A stretch of 64,000 bases of DNA. Origin: Anaerotignum sp. MB30-C6. GTDB taxonomy: Bacteria; Bacillota; Clostridia; Lachnospirales; Anaerotignaceae. The stretch covers positions 2,666,001 to 2,730,000 of the forward strand of contig NZ_CP133078.1 of assembly GCF_030908465.1 (NCBI RefSeq). The letters run 5' to 3'. The notes below the pieces were generated by a model, which saw only the letters and a list, made by a program, of their open reading frames with translations, searched no databases and was not told the DNA's origin. The position numbers and the translations under genes are program-made. Below, piece after piece: positions 28,283 through 37,036 of the stretch; the stretch's first letter is position 1, and the number at the start of each line of letters is the position of its first letter.

Positions 28283-28310
28283 AATCGGTTTTGAATATTC
28301 AAAACCGATT
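28276..28310 (-). terminator. Intrinsic terminator after tRNA-Gly
   Basis: A perfect 13-bp inverted repeat, AATCGGTTTTGAA with its complement, ends 6 bases from the tRNA 3' end and is followed on the minus strand by seven T. Confidence 0.88.
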
Positions 28311-28315
28311 AAGAC

Positions 28316-28387
28316 AGCGCGAGACGAGATTCGAACTCGCGACCCTCGCCTTGGCAAGGCGATGCTCTACCACTGAGCCACTCGCGC
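28316..28387 (-). tRNA. tRNA-Gly (GCC)
   Basis: A 72-base cloverleaf. The acceptor GCGCGAG pairs with CTCGCGC, the D-arm is GCTCAGTGGTAGAGC, the anticodon loop is CTTGCCAAG and the T-arm holds GTTCGAATC. CCA is not encoded. Confidence 0.96.
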
Positions 28388-28582
28388 ATATTAAATTGCA
28401 TAGATATCATACTATAATTCTTTAGGCTTGTCAAGCCCGTAAAGAATTGTTGGCTAAAAACTAAGTTTTTTTATCTTTTCTCCTTCTCTTTTTTCATTTT
28501 ATGATATAATAAAAGGCAAATATTGTGAAAGATTTTTCATCTGTTTTCTTAAATATAAACTTTATTAAAAGGGGGATTTTAA
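28388..28582 (+). promoter_or_regulatory. Gap with extended -10 promoter of the AIM24-family gene
   Basis: TATAAT at 28505-28510 preceded by TGA forms an extended -10 driving the next plus-strand gene. The rest of the gap holds nothing recognisable beyond the upstream flank of the tRNA. Confidence 0.5.
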
Positions 28583-29269
28583 ATGAAATATGAAATACTG
28601 GGAGATACCTTACCAGTTGTTATTTGTAAACTGGATGAGGGAGAAACAATGATTACAGAAAAAGGCTCCATGGCTTGGATGTCGCCGAATATGCAGATGG
28701 ATACAAGTACAAACGGAGGATTTGGAAAAGCCTTTGGCCGCATGTTTTCAGGGGAATCTTTTTTTCAAAATAAATATACTGCTAATCCAGGGTCTGGCGT
28801 AATTGCCTTTGCTTCAAGCTTTCCTGGAAGCATTAAGGCCTTTGAAGTTGGCCCAAATCAGGAGTATATATTGCAAAAAAGTGCGTTTTTGGCAGGAGAA
28901 TCCACCATTCAGCTTTCTGTCCACTTTCATAAAAAATTTGCTTCGGGCTTATTTGGTGGAGAAGGCTTTATTCTTCAAAAAATATCAGGAAGCGGGGTAT
29001 TTTTCGCTGAATTCGACGGCCATACCGTTGAGTACGATCTTCAGGCAGGGCAACAAATTGTTATTGACAGCGGCTACCTTGCCGCAATGAGTACCACGTG
29101 TTCAATGGATATTCAGACGGTTCCAGGGCTTAAAAATATGCTCTTCGGTGGCGAAGGTCTTTTCAATACTGTCATCACAGGCCCAGGTCATGTTTGGTTG
29201 CAAACCATGCCCATCAGTGCTGTTGCTGGCGTACTGAGACCATACTTCCCTTCGGGCTCCTCCAACTGA
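28583..29269 (+). CDS. TIGR00266/AIM24-family protein
   Basis: A 228-residue single-domain beta-rich protein of the TIGR00266 (AIM24-like) family. Typical features are ITEKGSMAWMSPNMQM near residue 25, the glycine-rich insert GKAFGRMFSGESFF and the terminal GVLRPYFPSGS. There is no signal peptide. The function in bacteria is not established. It is monocistronic with an AAGGGGG site. No good terminator is visible. Confidence 0.9.
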   Translation: MKYEILGDTLPVVICKLDEGETMITEKGSMAWMSPNMQMDTSTNGGFGKAFGRMFSGESFFQNKYTANPGSGVIAFASSFPGSIKAFEVGPNQEYILQKSAFLAGESTIQLSVHFHKKFASGLFGGEGFILQKISGSGVFFAEFDGHTVEYDLQAGQQIVIDSGYLAAMSTTCSMDIQTVPGLKNMLFGGEGLFNTVITGPGHVWLQTMPISAVAGVLRPYFPSGSSN

Positions 29270-29441
29270 TTTAGTCATCCGCAAAGCATTGATTAGCTTA
29301 AATGATAACTAAAGTTTGCCTCCTCAATTCTTTAATAATGATAAAGGCAATCACTCCTAAGAGTTGAATAAAAAAATTGGAATATGTTTCCGCTTTTATT
29401 CTATAAAATGGTATGGTAATATATGCGTGTAACACTTTCGT

Positions 29442-29480
29442 AACAATTACATAATATTTCGAAACAATATCGTAATTGTT
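29442..29480. promoter_or_regulatory. Inverted repeat upstream of the CAP-domain gene
   Basis: AACAATTAC (29442-29450) and GTAATTGTT (29472-29480) are perfect complements around a 21-base interval, ending about 28 bases before the start codon. It may be an operator or leader hairpin; no clear -10/-35 pair could be set. Confidence 0.35.
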
Positions 29481-29508
29481 AATTTTCAACTTCTAAGGAG
29501 GAACTTAA

Positions 29509-30564
29509 ATGAAAAAATTTAGATTAATCTCAGCAGTTTCCGTTGCAGTATTATCCATGTCTGTGCAGGCTATGGCTATGCCACTAAGCGCAAATGCTTC
29601 CACCTCTTTACAATGCGCAAGTAATACAAGTATCAGAAATTGTATTACTCAAACTAATGACAAGAATGGCAGCACAAGTAAAAATTGTCTGAATTCCCTG
29701 GATATTGATAGCATTGTAAAGAACTTAAACTGCTCCAACACAAAAGGCTCTTACACAGTTCCAAATTTTAATTGCGACTTAAATGGTGGTTCCGTGGATA
29801 GCGCATCTAAAACATCCTGTAGTAAGGGTTCCGCTGTTAAGGCAGCCACTGTTAAGGGCTCCACAAAAAAAGTAACAGCGAAAAAAGTTACAGCAAAAAA
29901 GGCTACCGCTAAAAAAGTCGCTGCTGTAAATAAGAGCTGTGTTAAAAAGAGCTGTGTTGACAATAGCTGTGCTGACAAGAGTTGTGCTGACAAAAGCTGT
30001 GCTGGCAATAGCTGTGCTGATAAGAGTACCGCTAATACCTGCAACAACGGCTCTTGCAATAACACTTCCATAGATAAGGGCACTGCTAACAACACCCCCG
30101 TAGATAAGGGCACTGCTGATAAAGGTACCAACAACAACGTTCCCGTTGATACAGGCTCCGCTGATAAAGGTTCAGTAACGACCAATGATACTTCTGCTTC
30201 TATCTCTGCTTACGCACAGAAAGTTGTTGACTTGGTAAATGAAGAAAGAGCAAAACAGGGTATTAGCCCATTATCCGTAGATACAAAAGTTATGGCAGCA
30301 GCTCAGGTTAGAGCAAAAGAGATTCAGTCCAGTTTTTCTCACACAAGACCTGACGGCAGAAGCTGTTTCACAGCCCTTGATGAAGCGGGTGCATCTTATC
30401 GTGGTGCTGGAGAAAACATTGCCCTTGGACAAAAAACTCCCGAACAGGTTGTAAACGATTGGATGAACTCCGAAGGACATAGAAAAAATATTTTAAACTC
30501 CAACTTTAAGTATATCGGTGTTGGTGTTGATAACACAGCTTGGACACAGTTGTTCACATATTAA
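29509..30564 (+). CDS. Secreted CAP-domain protein with Cys-rich repeats
   Basis: A 351-residue exported protein. A signal peptide covers about residues 1-23 (ending SVQAMAM). Next come a Cys-containing Ser/Asn-rich region, a Lys/Val/Thr/Ala block (KKVTAKKVTAKKATAKK, about 115-135), a run of SC-x3 repeats (SCVKK SCVDN SCADK SCADK SCAGN, about 143-170), and DKGTA/DKGTN repeats (about 183-222). The CAP/SCP domain starts near residue 233 (VVDLVNEERAKQGISPL) with FSHTRPDGRSC, GENIALG and SEGHRKNIL motifs. It ends soon after WTQLF, as CAP domains do. The role is unknown; the Cys repeats could cross-link or bind metal at the cell surface. Confidence 0.9.
   Translation: MKKFRLISAVSVAVLSMSVQAMAMPLSANASTSLQCASNTSIRNCITQTNDKNGSTSKNCLNSLDIDSIVKNLNCSNTKGSYTVPNFNCDLNGGSVDSASKTSCSKGSAVKAATVKGSTKKVTAKKVTAKKATAKKVAAVNKSCVKKSCVDNSCADKSCADKSCAGNSCADKSTANTCNNGSCNNTSIDKGTANNTPVDKGTADKGTNNNVPVDTGSADKGSVTTNDTSASISAYAQKVVDLVNEERAKQGISPLSVDTKVMAAAQVRAKEIQSSFSHTRPDGRSCFTALDEAGASYRGAGENIALGQKTPEQVVNDWMNSEGHRKNILNSNFKYIGVGVDNTAWTQLFTY
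29848..30175 (+). repeat. Intragenic low-complexity repeats in the CAP gene
   Basis: Degenerate in-frame 9- to 15-base units encode KKVTA, SCADK and DKGTA/DKGTN repeats. Such arrays can change length by slippage. The repeats also produce a long antisense frame that is an artefact. Confidence 0.8.
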
Positions 30565-30577
30565 TAAACCAAATCAT

Positions 30578-30607
30578 AAAAGTGTGCCTTCATAGGTACA
30601 CTTTTTT
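30578..30607 (+). terminator. Terminator of the CAP gene
   Basis: AAAAGTGTGCC (30578-30588) pairs with GGTACACTTTT (30595-30605) with one G-U pair, followed by T. Confidence 0.82.
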
Positions 30608-30731
30608 AAATGCAGAAATGACAACGTACTTTAAAAATGATAACCTCTCCTCTCCCTTCCACTTACATAATTCCCTAATGATTTTTTGTACCTCTTCCCA
30701 TGAAACATAGTGTATTATCTTCCATCGGCGT

Positions 30732-30762
30732 AAAAAAGGTGTACCCTCAACAGGGTACACCT
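30732..30762 (-). terminator. Terminator of the feo operon
   Basis: AGGTGTACCC (30737-30746) and GGGTACACCT (30753-30762) form a perfect 10-bp stem, followed on the minus strand by six T. Confidence 0.88.
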
Positions 30763-30764
30763 AA

Positions 30765-30902
30765 TTATTTCTTTTCTTTATTATTACAATTGCTACAATT
30801 ACCTGAACAGCCACTACAGCCGCCCTTTTTATTCATATTACGAATGGCCAGAATGAAAGAAACGGCAATACAACCTAAAATAATGTAATCAAATATACCC
30901 AT
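30765..30902 (-). CDS. FeoB-associated Cys-rich membrane protein
   Basis: A 45-residue gene. The product starts MGIFDYIILGCIAVSFILA (one membrane helix), then RNMNKKGG, then the cysteine cluster CSGCSGNCSNC and a Lys-rich end. This matches the small FeoB-associated Cys-rich membrane protein family. It starts 12 bases after feoB and precedes the operon terminator. An iron-handling role beside the FeoB pore is inferred from context. Confidence 0.9.
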   Translation of the reverse strand: MGIFDYIILGCIAVSFILAIRNMNKKGGCSGCSGNCSNCNNKEKK

Positions 30903-30914
30903 GGCTTTAACCCC

Positions 30915-32921
30915 TTACACAAATAACTGTAATAATTGGTATACCCCAAAAGCAACAATCCATGCCACCACACACTGTAGCAATGCGATACCAGCGGCCA
31001 AAAGCCCTGAGTTTAACTCTCTTTTCACCGCCGCAATAGCTGCCACACAAGGCGTATAAAGTAATGTAAAGACTAGAAAGCTAATAGCAGAAATTGGTGT
31101 AAATAAAGATGCCAGTGCACTATCTAACTGGGCTACCGTTGTTCCCAACAACACACTCATGGTGCTGACAACTGCCTCTTTTGCAGTAAAGCCAGTAATC
31201 AAAGCCGTGGGGATTCTCCAATCTGTAAAACCCAAGGGAACGAACAATGGAGCCAAAACCCGTCCTACCATAGCCAACAAACTATCTGCACTATCTGTTA
31301 CGATGTTTAAATGACTGTCAAAGCTTTGCAGGAACCAAATAATAATGGTGGCAACAAAAATAACGGTAAATGCCCTTTGTAAGAAATCCTTCGCCTTATC
31401 CCACATCAATAGGAACACACTTTTCACAGAAGGAAAGCGATAGTTAGGAAGTTCCATTACAAAAGGAATTGGCTTTCCATCGAAAACCGTTCTCCCAAAT
31501 AATAGGGCAACCAGAATCCCAGTGACAATCCCCGCTACATACAAACCAATCATAACCAAAGCAGCATACTCAGAAAAAAATGCCGCCGCAAAAACAGCGT
31601 AGATGGGTATTTTTGCAGAACAACTCATAAAGGGCGTGAGCATAATGGTCATTTTTCTATCCCTTTCCGATGAAAGGGTTCTCGTTGCCATAACTGCAGG
31701 CACTGTACAGCCAAAACCAATTAAAAGAGGAACAATGCTTCGCCCAGAAAGGCCAATTTTTCTAAGAAGCTTGTCCATCACAAAGGCAACTCTGGCCATA
31801 TATCCTGTATCTTCTAAAATAGACAGGAAGAAAAACAATACAACGATAATAGGCAAGAAGCTTAAAACGCTACCCACGCCCGCAAAGATACCTTCAATTA
31901 CCAAGCTATGTACTACGGGGTTAATTCCGTATGCGGTAAGACCATTGTCAACCCAAGCAGTAACTCCATCAATGAATACGGATAAAGCATCACTTAAAAC
32001 CGCTCCAAATACGTTAAATGTAAGGAAAAATATGGTGAACATAATTCCAATAAAAATGGGAATAGCCAAATGTTTATGGGTTAACAGGCTGTCTATTCGA
32101 ACGCTACGAATATGCTCTTTGCTCTCTTGGCATTTTATCACCGTTGAGGCACAAACACTTTCGATAAAGTCATAACGCATATCTGCCAAAGCTGCATTTC
32201 GATCCATGGAAAGTTCCGTCTCCATTTCAATAATACTATGCTCAATTAACTCCAACTCATTTTGGCTTAGGCTCAACCTTTGAATAATATCCTCGTCATT
32301 TTCAATTACTTTGGTGGCACTAAAACGCAAAGGAAGCCCTGCGTTCTCCGCATGGTCTTCAAGCTGATGACAAACAGAATGAATACATCGATGCACAGGC
32401 CCTTGAGGGCAGAAGTCCAAACGCTCAGGCATATTTTTCTGCTTTGTTTCCTTTATCGCACAGTTAAGCAGTTCATCAATGCCCTCATTTTTTACGGCAC
32501 TTATGGGAATGACAGGGATACCTAGTACTTCAGACATCTTTTCCACATTTATCGTGCCACCGTTATTGCGAACCTCATCCATCATATTTAATGCCAAAAC
32601 CATGGGAATTCTCATTTCCATTAGCTGCAAAGTTAAGTACAAATTTCTTTCAATATTCGTAGCGTCTACAATATTTATAATCCCATCGGGCTTTTCATTT
32701 AGTATAAAGTCTCGGGTCACGATTTCTTCGCTTGTATAGGGGCGGATGGAATAAATCCCCGGCAAGTCCACAACCTTACAATCCTTATGCCCTCTGATTT
32801 CGCCAATTTTCTGATCCACTGTTACACCAGGGAAGTTACCCACGTGCTGATTGGAACCGGTCAACTGATTAAACAGCGTTGTCTTCCCACAATTCTGATT
32901 TCCGGCTAAAGCAAATATCAT
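30915..32921 (-). CDS. feoB: Ferrous iron transporter FeoB
   Basis: A 668-residue Fe(II) importer. The N-terminal G domain has G1 GNQNCGKT at residues 7-14 and DLPGIYS as G3. After a helical spacer to about residue 280 come the membrane core with Gate motifs (IPIFIGIMFTIFFLTFNVFG, LLIGFGCTVPAVMATRTL) and a C-terminal helix bundle. It overlaps feoA by 4 bases. Oxygen-free habitats favour this Fe(II) route. Confidence 0.97.
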   Translation of the reverse strand: MIFALAGNQNCGKTTLFNQLTGSNQHVGNFPGVTVDQKIGEIRGHKDCKVVDLPGIYSIRPYTSEEIVTRDFILNEKPDGIINIVDATNIERNLYLTLQLMEMRIPMVLALNMMDEVRNNGGTINVEKMSEVLGIPVIPISAVKNEGIDELLNCAIKETKQKNMPERLDFCPQGPVHRCIHSVCHQLEDHAENAGLPLRFSATKVIENDEDIIQRLSLSQNELELIEHSIIEMETELSMDRNAALADMRYDFIESVCASTVIKCQESKEHIRSVRIDSLLTHKHLAIPIFIGIMFTIFFLTFNVFGAVLSDALSVFIDGVTAWVDNGLTAYGINPVVHSLVIEGIFAGVGSVLSFLPIIVVLFFFLSILEDTGYMARVAFVMDKLLRKIGLSGRSIVPLLIGFGCTVPAVMATRTLSSERDRKMTIMLTPFMSCSAKIPIYAVFAAAFFSEYAALVMIGLYVAGIVTGILVALLFGRTVFDGKPIPFVMELPNYRFPSVKSVFLLMWDKAKDFLQRAFTVIFVATIIIWFLQSFDSHLNIVTDSADSLLAMVGRVLAPLFVPLGFTDWRIPTALITGFTAKEAVVSTMSVLLGTTVAQLDSALASLFTPISAISFLVFTLLYTPCVAAIAAVKRELNSGLLAAGIALLQCVVAWIVAFGVYQLLQLFV

Positions 32922-33157
32922 TTTTTTGTCCCCTCAATCACATGAATATTCTGTGCATCTTCAATGCGGATGGTAAGGGTATACCCTCTTAAACGCAACT
33001 CTATAGGATCGCCCATAGGTGCAACTTTTGTCACTGTTACCTTTGTTTTGGGGATCAACCCCATATCTAAAAGACGATAGCGTAATACGCCCTCGCCACC
33101 AACCTTCGTAATTACTGCTTCTTTGCCAATGGGCAATTCATTTAACGTCATAATCAT
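32918..33157 (-). CDS. feoA: Ferrous iron transport protein FeoA
   Basis: A 79-residue SH3-like cytosolic partner of FeoB, with GKEAVITKVGGEGVLRYRLLDMGL and a C-terminal LRLRGYTLTIRIEDA. It is first in the feoA-feoB-small protein operon. Confidence 0.94.
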   Translation of the reverse strand: MIMTLNELPIGKEAVITKVGGEGVLRYRLLDMGLIPKTKVTVTKVAPMGDPIELRLRGYTLTIRIEDAQNIHVIEGTKK

Positions 33158-33173
33158 CCCTCTATCCCAATAA

Positions 33174-33233
33174 TTAACTAGGACTAACTACTAATTCTTG
33201 TGAAAGTATAGCATAGGCCACCTTTCATGTCAA
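33174..33233 (-). promoter_or_regulatory. feo promoter with candidate metalloregulator site
   Basis: TTGACA at 33228-33233 and TATACT at 33205-33210 (minus strand), spacer 17. Just past the expected start site, plus-strand TTAACTAGGACTAACTA at 33174-33190 has a TAG-GA-CTA core resembling half of a DtxR/IdeR-type iron box. The promoter is convincing; the operator is tentative. Confidence 0.65.
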
Positions 33234-33510
33234 TTCAGTTTATCCCTGTAATTAAAAGGAATGATTGCCTTTTTTCTTTCGAACACACACTATGTATTTT
33301 TGTATAAAATAAAGAAGTAAACCGATGAACTTTGGATACAAAGGAGTATAGGCTTAAACCTCAAGTATGAACTATAATTTACAACCCCATTTCTTTTTTG
33401 AAAGATTATTCTTCTTGATTCCCCTGCATCTCCTGCATTTCCTTCATAAGTCCTTCATTTACCCCGTGGGGATTACCCATACAAAAAAATCTACTTCTTT
33501 CACAGCCTAC
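33234..33510. other. Non-coding gap between feoA and the ABC transporter
   Basis: No gene is supported. A 69-codon plus-strand frame (33367-33576) overlaps the ATPase gene and has a Phe/Leu/His-rich noise-like composition. No terminator for the ABC operon was found here. Confidence 0.4.
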
Positions 33511-34236
33511 CTACTCTATTTTCTCCAAAAGGGAACAGAAACTATGTTCCTGATAACCCACAGTCTCCTTCATTAGCTCTTGAATGGTTCTTCCCTCTTG
33601 GCGCAACTCATCTAAAGTAACATCTACCACCAAATTATTTTCTTTTAGAATAATGACCCGATCCACAAAATTCTCAATTTCACTGATCTCATGGGTGGTA
33701 ATAAAAATCGTTTCCTCCCCCGTTAGTGTCCCTGCCAGAGCCTGCATAAAGTCTTGACGCGTAAACATATCTTTTCCCACAAAAGGTTCATCCATGATAA
33801 TGTATGGGGTACGCTTTGCCATACCTGCGGCTACCTCCACCTTAGCCTTTTGCCCTTTAGACATTTTTTTAATTGGTCGTTCCTGTAACTGAAAAAATTC
33901 CAAAAGCATGTCAAAGTAAGGTCTGTCAAAGGACGGAAAAAAATCCTGCAAAAAGTCACCGTATTCCTTGGGCTTTAAATCATTAAAGTATGTTCCCCCT
34001 TCACTGATAAATGCAATTTTTCCTGCCAGCTCTAGAGGGGCTTTCCCATCTATTAAAACCTGCAAATTCCCATCCGGCGCCAAAAGCCCTGCAATTAGTT
34101 TTAAAAGTGTAGTCTTTCCTGCACCATTTGCACCTAATATAGCCACAATCTGCCCCTTTGGAACAGAAAAAGTTAAATCTTCTAAAACCGTTGCGTAATT
34201 TGGATAGGTAAAATATAACTTCTCTATCTGAACCAT
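33511..34236 (-). CDS. ABC transporter ATP-binding protein
   Basis: A 241-residue ATPase. Walker A is GANGAGKTT near residue 35, the signature is a degenerate MSKGQKAKVEVAAG (SKGQ rather than SGGQ) and Walker B is YIIMDEPFVG. It overlaps the preceding gene by 13 bases and is the last gene of a GntR-permease-membrane protein-ATPase operon. The YtrA-type regulator suggests a transporter induced by cell-envelope stress or antibiotics, in the style of YtrB; this is inference. Confidence 0.93.
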   Translation of the reverse strand: MVQIEKLYFTYPNYATVLEDLTFSVPKGQIVAILGANGAGKTTLLKLIAGLLAPDGNLQVLIDGKAPLELAGKIAFISEGGTYFNDLKPKEYGDFLQDFFPSFDRPYFDMLLEFFQLQERPIKKMSKGQKAKVEVAAGMAKRTPYIIMDEPFVGKDMFTRQDFMQALAGTLTGEETIFITTHEISEIENFVDRVIILKENNLVVDVTLDELRQEGRTIQELMKETVGYQEHSFCSLLEKIE

Positions 34237-35714
34237 ATATTTTCCACCTTTCCGTTGATTGGTAAAATATTGCTGATTTGTCTTTGCCTTTGAACAATGA
34301 TATCACCAACATAGTAATTAGGCATAGATTCTTCCAGATAAGGCGCATTTACAGCGATATTATGTGGCGAAAAAAGTTTATATAGATCCTCCGCGTAATC
34401 TGTTTGTATTTTCCCCTTGTACAAAACTTTACCCGTATCCCCATTCATCACGCTAAGATGCACCTGATAACCATAATAATAAGGAACGTTCAGCTCCTCA
34501 TCATGCACCATGGATACATCTAAAATCAAATTATTTCTGCATACCATAAGTAATTTTCCGCTGTCCTGACCATCATAATTCAGCCTCTTTAAGCCCTTTT
34601 CATCCACTTGGTACAACCCAAAAATGGTGCCTTCCCAAATCTCAGTGCCCTCTTGCTCAAAAACCTGATACATTCTAAAGTAGATAGACACGTCTTTTCC
34701 ATCCCATGCAACCACATCCGCCTCTACTTCACTTATTTTGCTTCCATGCTCCTGTGAAACCAATTCCCTTACGATCAATTTGCCTTCAGTATCATAAATT
34801 TCAAAAAATACTCTTTCCCCTTCAACTCTAAATATTCCAAGAGAAGACTCACCAACGGCAAACATACCAAGAACCCGATTGTCCTCATCCACAGGGAAAG
34901 TGCAAAGTATGTCTGCATCCCCATATTCTCTCTGCTCATATAACCCTTTTTCACTATACTCTTCTTGATGAACCTGCAGCCCTTCTTCTTTGATACGAAA
35001 AAGGGATGTTTCCCCTTGGCATTCTCTGTTGGGAATGGCAATGCAATAATATGTATCTCCAAGCTTTATTGAAGATGCTTCCACCTGCATATCATTATAG
35101 GAAAAGTAACTCTGAAAAAAATAACTATCTGTCTCTTCATAATCGCCTCTGGTGTAGTAATACTCCTCCTCCTGCAAGGTCATTCCCGTACGAACTCTTG
35201 CATGACCGTTACCGCTTCGTCCCCACATATCTAAATAAATATCAACTTTATCTGCGATTACCGTTTCCCCACCGCTAAATTCTTCATTTCTAAAGTTTTC
35301 ATTCCTTAAAACCTCTTCATGTATTACATCTGTATGCTGTAGTGTTGCATCCTTAGACGGTGCAGAGTCTACGGAGACTAACGGCCTTTTCAGAAAGTCC
35401 TGATTGTAATAGTCATAGTTATATTTCTTTAACCCCCTTATCCCTTCTCTTTCAGCAAAAAGAATGGTGTTGATCTGCTCTGTTCCAAAAGGGTAGTGTT
35501 TCGTAGAAAGCTGTCCCTCATCTAATTGAAATATAAAGCCGTGACTTCCATCCCCTGTGACACCCTCCACAGGAAAAAGTTCTAAATACTCCCTTTGCCC
35601 CTCGATATCTTTTAAGTAAAAAATACCATTATCTTTTAATCGGGACATTGTGCCCATAAACCCTGCAAAAATCAAGATGGACACGGCCATAATCCAAACT
35701 ATTTTATTTTTCAT
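34224..35714 (-). CDS. Membrane-anchored protein of unknown function in ABC operon
   Basis: A 496-residue protein with an N-terminal membrane anchor (VWIMAVSILIFAGFMGTMS) and a long extracytoplasmic part rich in beta strands and aromatic/acidic residues. I recognise no domain. The second in-frame ATG (35714) has GGAGG at the right distance; the first (35720) is too close to it. It lies between the permease and ATPase genes of the same transporter, so it is probably an accessory or sensing subunit. Confidence 0.75.
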   Translation of the reverse strand: MKNKIVWIMAVSILIFAGFMGTMSRLKDNGIFYLKDIEGQREYLELFPVEGVTGDGSHGFIFQLDEGQLSTKHYPFGTEQINTILFAEREGIRGLKKYNYDYYNQDFLKRPLVSVDSAPSKDATLQHTDVIHEEVLRNENFRNEEFSGGETVIADKVDIYLDMWGRSGNGHARVRTGMTLQEEEYYYTRGDYEETDSYFFQSYFSYNDMQVEASSIKLGDTYYCIAIPNRECQGETSLFRIKEEGLQVHQEEYSEKGLYEQREYGDADILCTFPVDEDNRVLGMFAVGESSLGIFRVEGERVFFEIYDTEGKLIVRELVSQEHGSKISEVEADVVAWDGKDVSIYFRMYQVFEQEGTEIWEGTIFGLYQVDEKGLKRLNYDGQDSGKLLMVCRNNLILDVSMVHDEELNVPYYYGYQVHLSVMNGDTGKVLYKGKIQTDYAEDLYKLFSPHNIAVNAPYLEESMPNYYVGDIIVQRQRQISNILPINGKVENIWFR

Positions 35715-35726
35715 ATCCATCCCTCC

Positions 35727-36575
35727 TTATATATCTTTTCTGCGTTTTAATTTATGTACTGCAGTAAATAGCAAAGCCCCTCCAATGATTAGTGCTGCTG
35801 CCGTTCCCGATAAACCTTGCAGGACCACACCTTGACTGATGTAATTATAGTTATTTTGAAAAGTAAGCCATGCCCCATAAAATGCTACAACAAATCCCCC
35901 CAACACAGCTAAAAACAATACTACCCGAAGGGAAATATAATCATTATAAAGTCCTGCAAAAACTACGGCAACCGTGGACAGAAGCATGCCACTTAATACT
36001 GCAAAAGCTTGTATAGAAAAAGCTGGAAAGCAGGTGGACAAAAAAACGCTTCTTTGAAATGCTAAGAAGAATCCGTTGGTTATAGTCGTATCTAAATCCC
36101 TTATGGTTACCTCCTCAGAGATATACAAAACTGCCTCAGATGCTGCTTTTTCATACATACTGGTTATGGGAAAATACAGTATAATCATGGCTACGAGCCA
36201 AACTGCAAAGTAAAGCATGACAGCGGTGGCAGCTGATAAAAGAAAAGCCATGAATACCTCACTTCTTCTCATAGGCAAGGTAAATATAGAATACATCCCC
36301 TTCCCATTGGTGTAAAAACCATTTATCTGAATAAAAATTGAGATAAATATTGTTGCCAAGCCAAGTAAAAAAACAAACCCAGCACCACTGTAGTCTACAA
36401 CCAAATCGTATGTTCGAAATTCAATGGCGATGTGGTGATATTTGTCTTTATTATCTAAATTCCCAACAAAAATCAAGACTGTTGAAATAGCTAAAGAAAT
36501 CCATAATATATATCGCTCATACTTATGAAAAAACCAGCCAAACAAATAATTGCTTAGCTTTAATGTATTTTTCAT
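35727..36575 (-). CDS. ABC transporter permease
   Basis: A protein of about 282 residues with six hydrophobic segments, beginning MKNTLKLSNYLFGWFFHKYERYILW. It fits ABC-2-type permeases. The start at 36575 overlaps the GntR stop by 4 bases (ATGA) and has GGGGGCGG upstream; the longer frame from 36596 lies in the regulator gene. The transported molecule is unknown. Confidence 0.85.
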   Translation of the reverse strand: MKNTLKLSNYLFGWFFHKYERYILWISLAISTVLIFVGNLDNKDKYHHIAIEFRTYDLVVDYSGAGFVFLLGLATIFISIFIQINGFYTNGKGMYSIFTLPMRRSEVFMAFLLSAATAVMLYFAVWLVAMIILYFPITSMYEKAASEAVLYISEEVTIRDLDTTITNGFFLAFQRSVFLSTCFPAFSIQAFAVLSGMLLSTVAVVFAGLYNDYISLRVVLFLAVLGGFVVAFYGAWLTFQNNYNYISQGVVLQGLSGTAAALIIGGALLFTAVHKLKRRKDI

Positions 36576-36958
36576 TCTTCCGCCCCCTTTTCCCATTCCT
36601 GCTGAAGCAAAATCATCACCTCATCAAGGGATAAATTATTTTCTTTTACACGCCTTACAAACTCCGCAACAATATCTGCCGTCATTTCCCGTTGTATATC
36701 CAATAGCAAATCATCGTCAAAATATAAAATGCTGACCGTATTTTTCGGAGTTAATACCAGTCCCGCTTCCTCCATGGCCCGAAAGGCCCTTTGTGCCGTG
36801 TTAGGGTTTATTTTTAACTGTGTCGCCAGCTCTCGTCTAGAAGGCAAAGGATCCCCTTTCTTTGCCTTACCTAAAAATATCTGCCTTTTCACAAATTCAT
36901 TTATTTGGGTATAAACTGGTTCCACTGTGTTTAGATCCAGTTGCGTAAAATCTAACAT
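36572..36958 (-). CDS. GntR-family regulator, YtrA subfamily
   Basis: A 128-residue regulator. The winged helix-turn-helix (residues 12-78) shows the GntR pattern PLPSRRELATQLKINPNTAQRAFRAME, and the short C-terminal tail of about 45 residues is typical of YtrA-type dimers. It heads the transporter operon, and its promoter is embedded in inverted repeats, so autoregulation is likely. Confidence 0.93.
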   Translation of the reverse strand: MLDFTQLDLNTVEPVYTQINEFVKRQIFLGKAKKGDPLPSRRELATQLKINPNTAQRAFRAMEEAGLVLTPKNTVSILYFDDDLLLDIQREMTADIVAEFVRRVKENNLSLDEVMILLQQEWEKGAEE

Positions 36959-37000
36959 GCCATTTTCCTCCTTAAGCGTATCACAGTATCACATCTGTAG

Positions 37001-37036
37001 TACACTTTATAAGTGTATTATATAGATAATACACTT
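37001..37036. promoter_or_regulatory. Operator palindromes of the YtrA-type regulator
   Basis: A perfect 11-bp inverted repeat, AAGTGTATTAT (37011-37021) and ATAATACACTT (37026-37036), covers the -10 and spacer. A second perfect repeat TACACTT-TAT-AAGTGTA (37001-37017) shares the inner arm. The length, perfection and position support repressor binding. Confidence 0.85.

Noticed and set aside
29751..30185. 144-codon antisense frame in the CAP gene
   Set aside because: It is the mirror of the in-frame repeats and yields a Leu/Pro-rich low-complexity product with no start signal.
33402..33513. Readthrough extension of the ABC ATPase beyond its TAG stop
   Set aside because: About 36 sense codons follow in frame, which is expected by chance, and the ATPase already has full family length.
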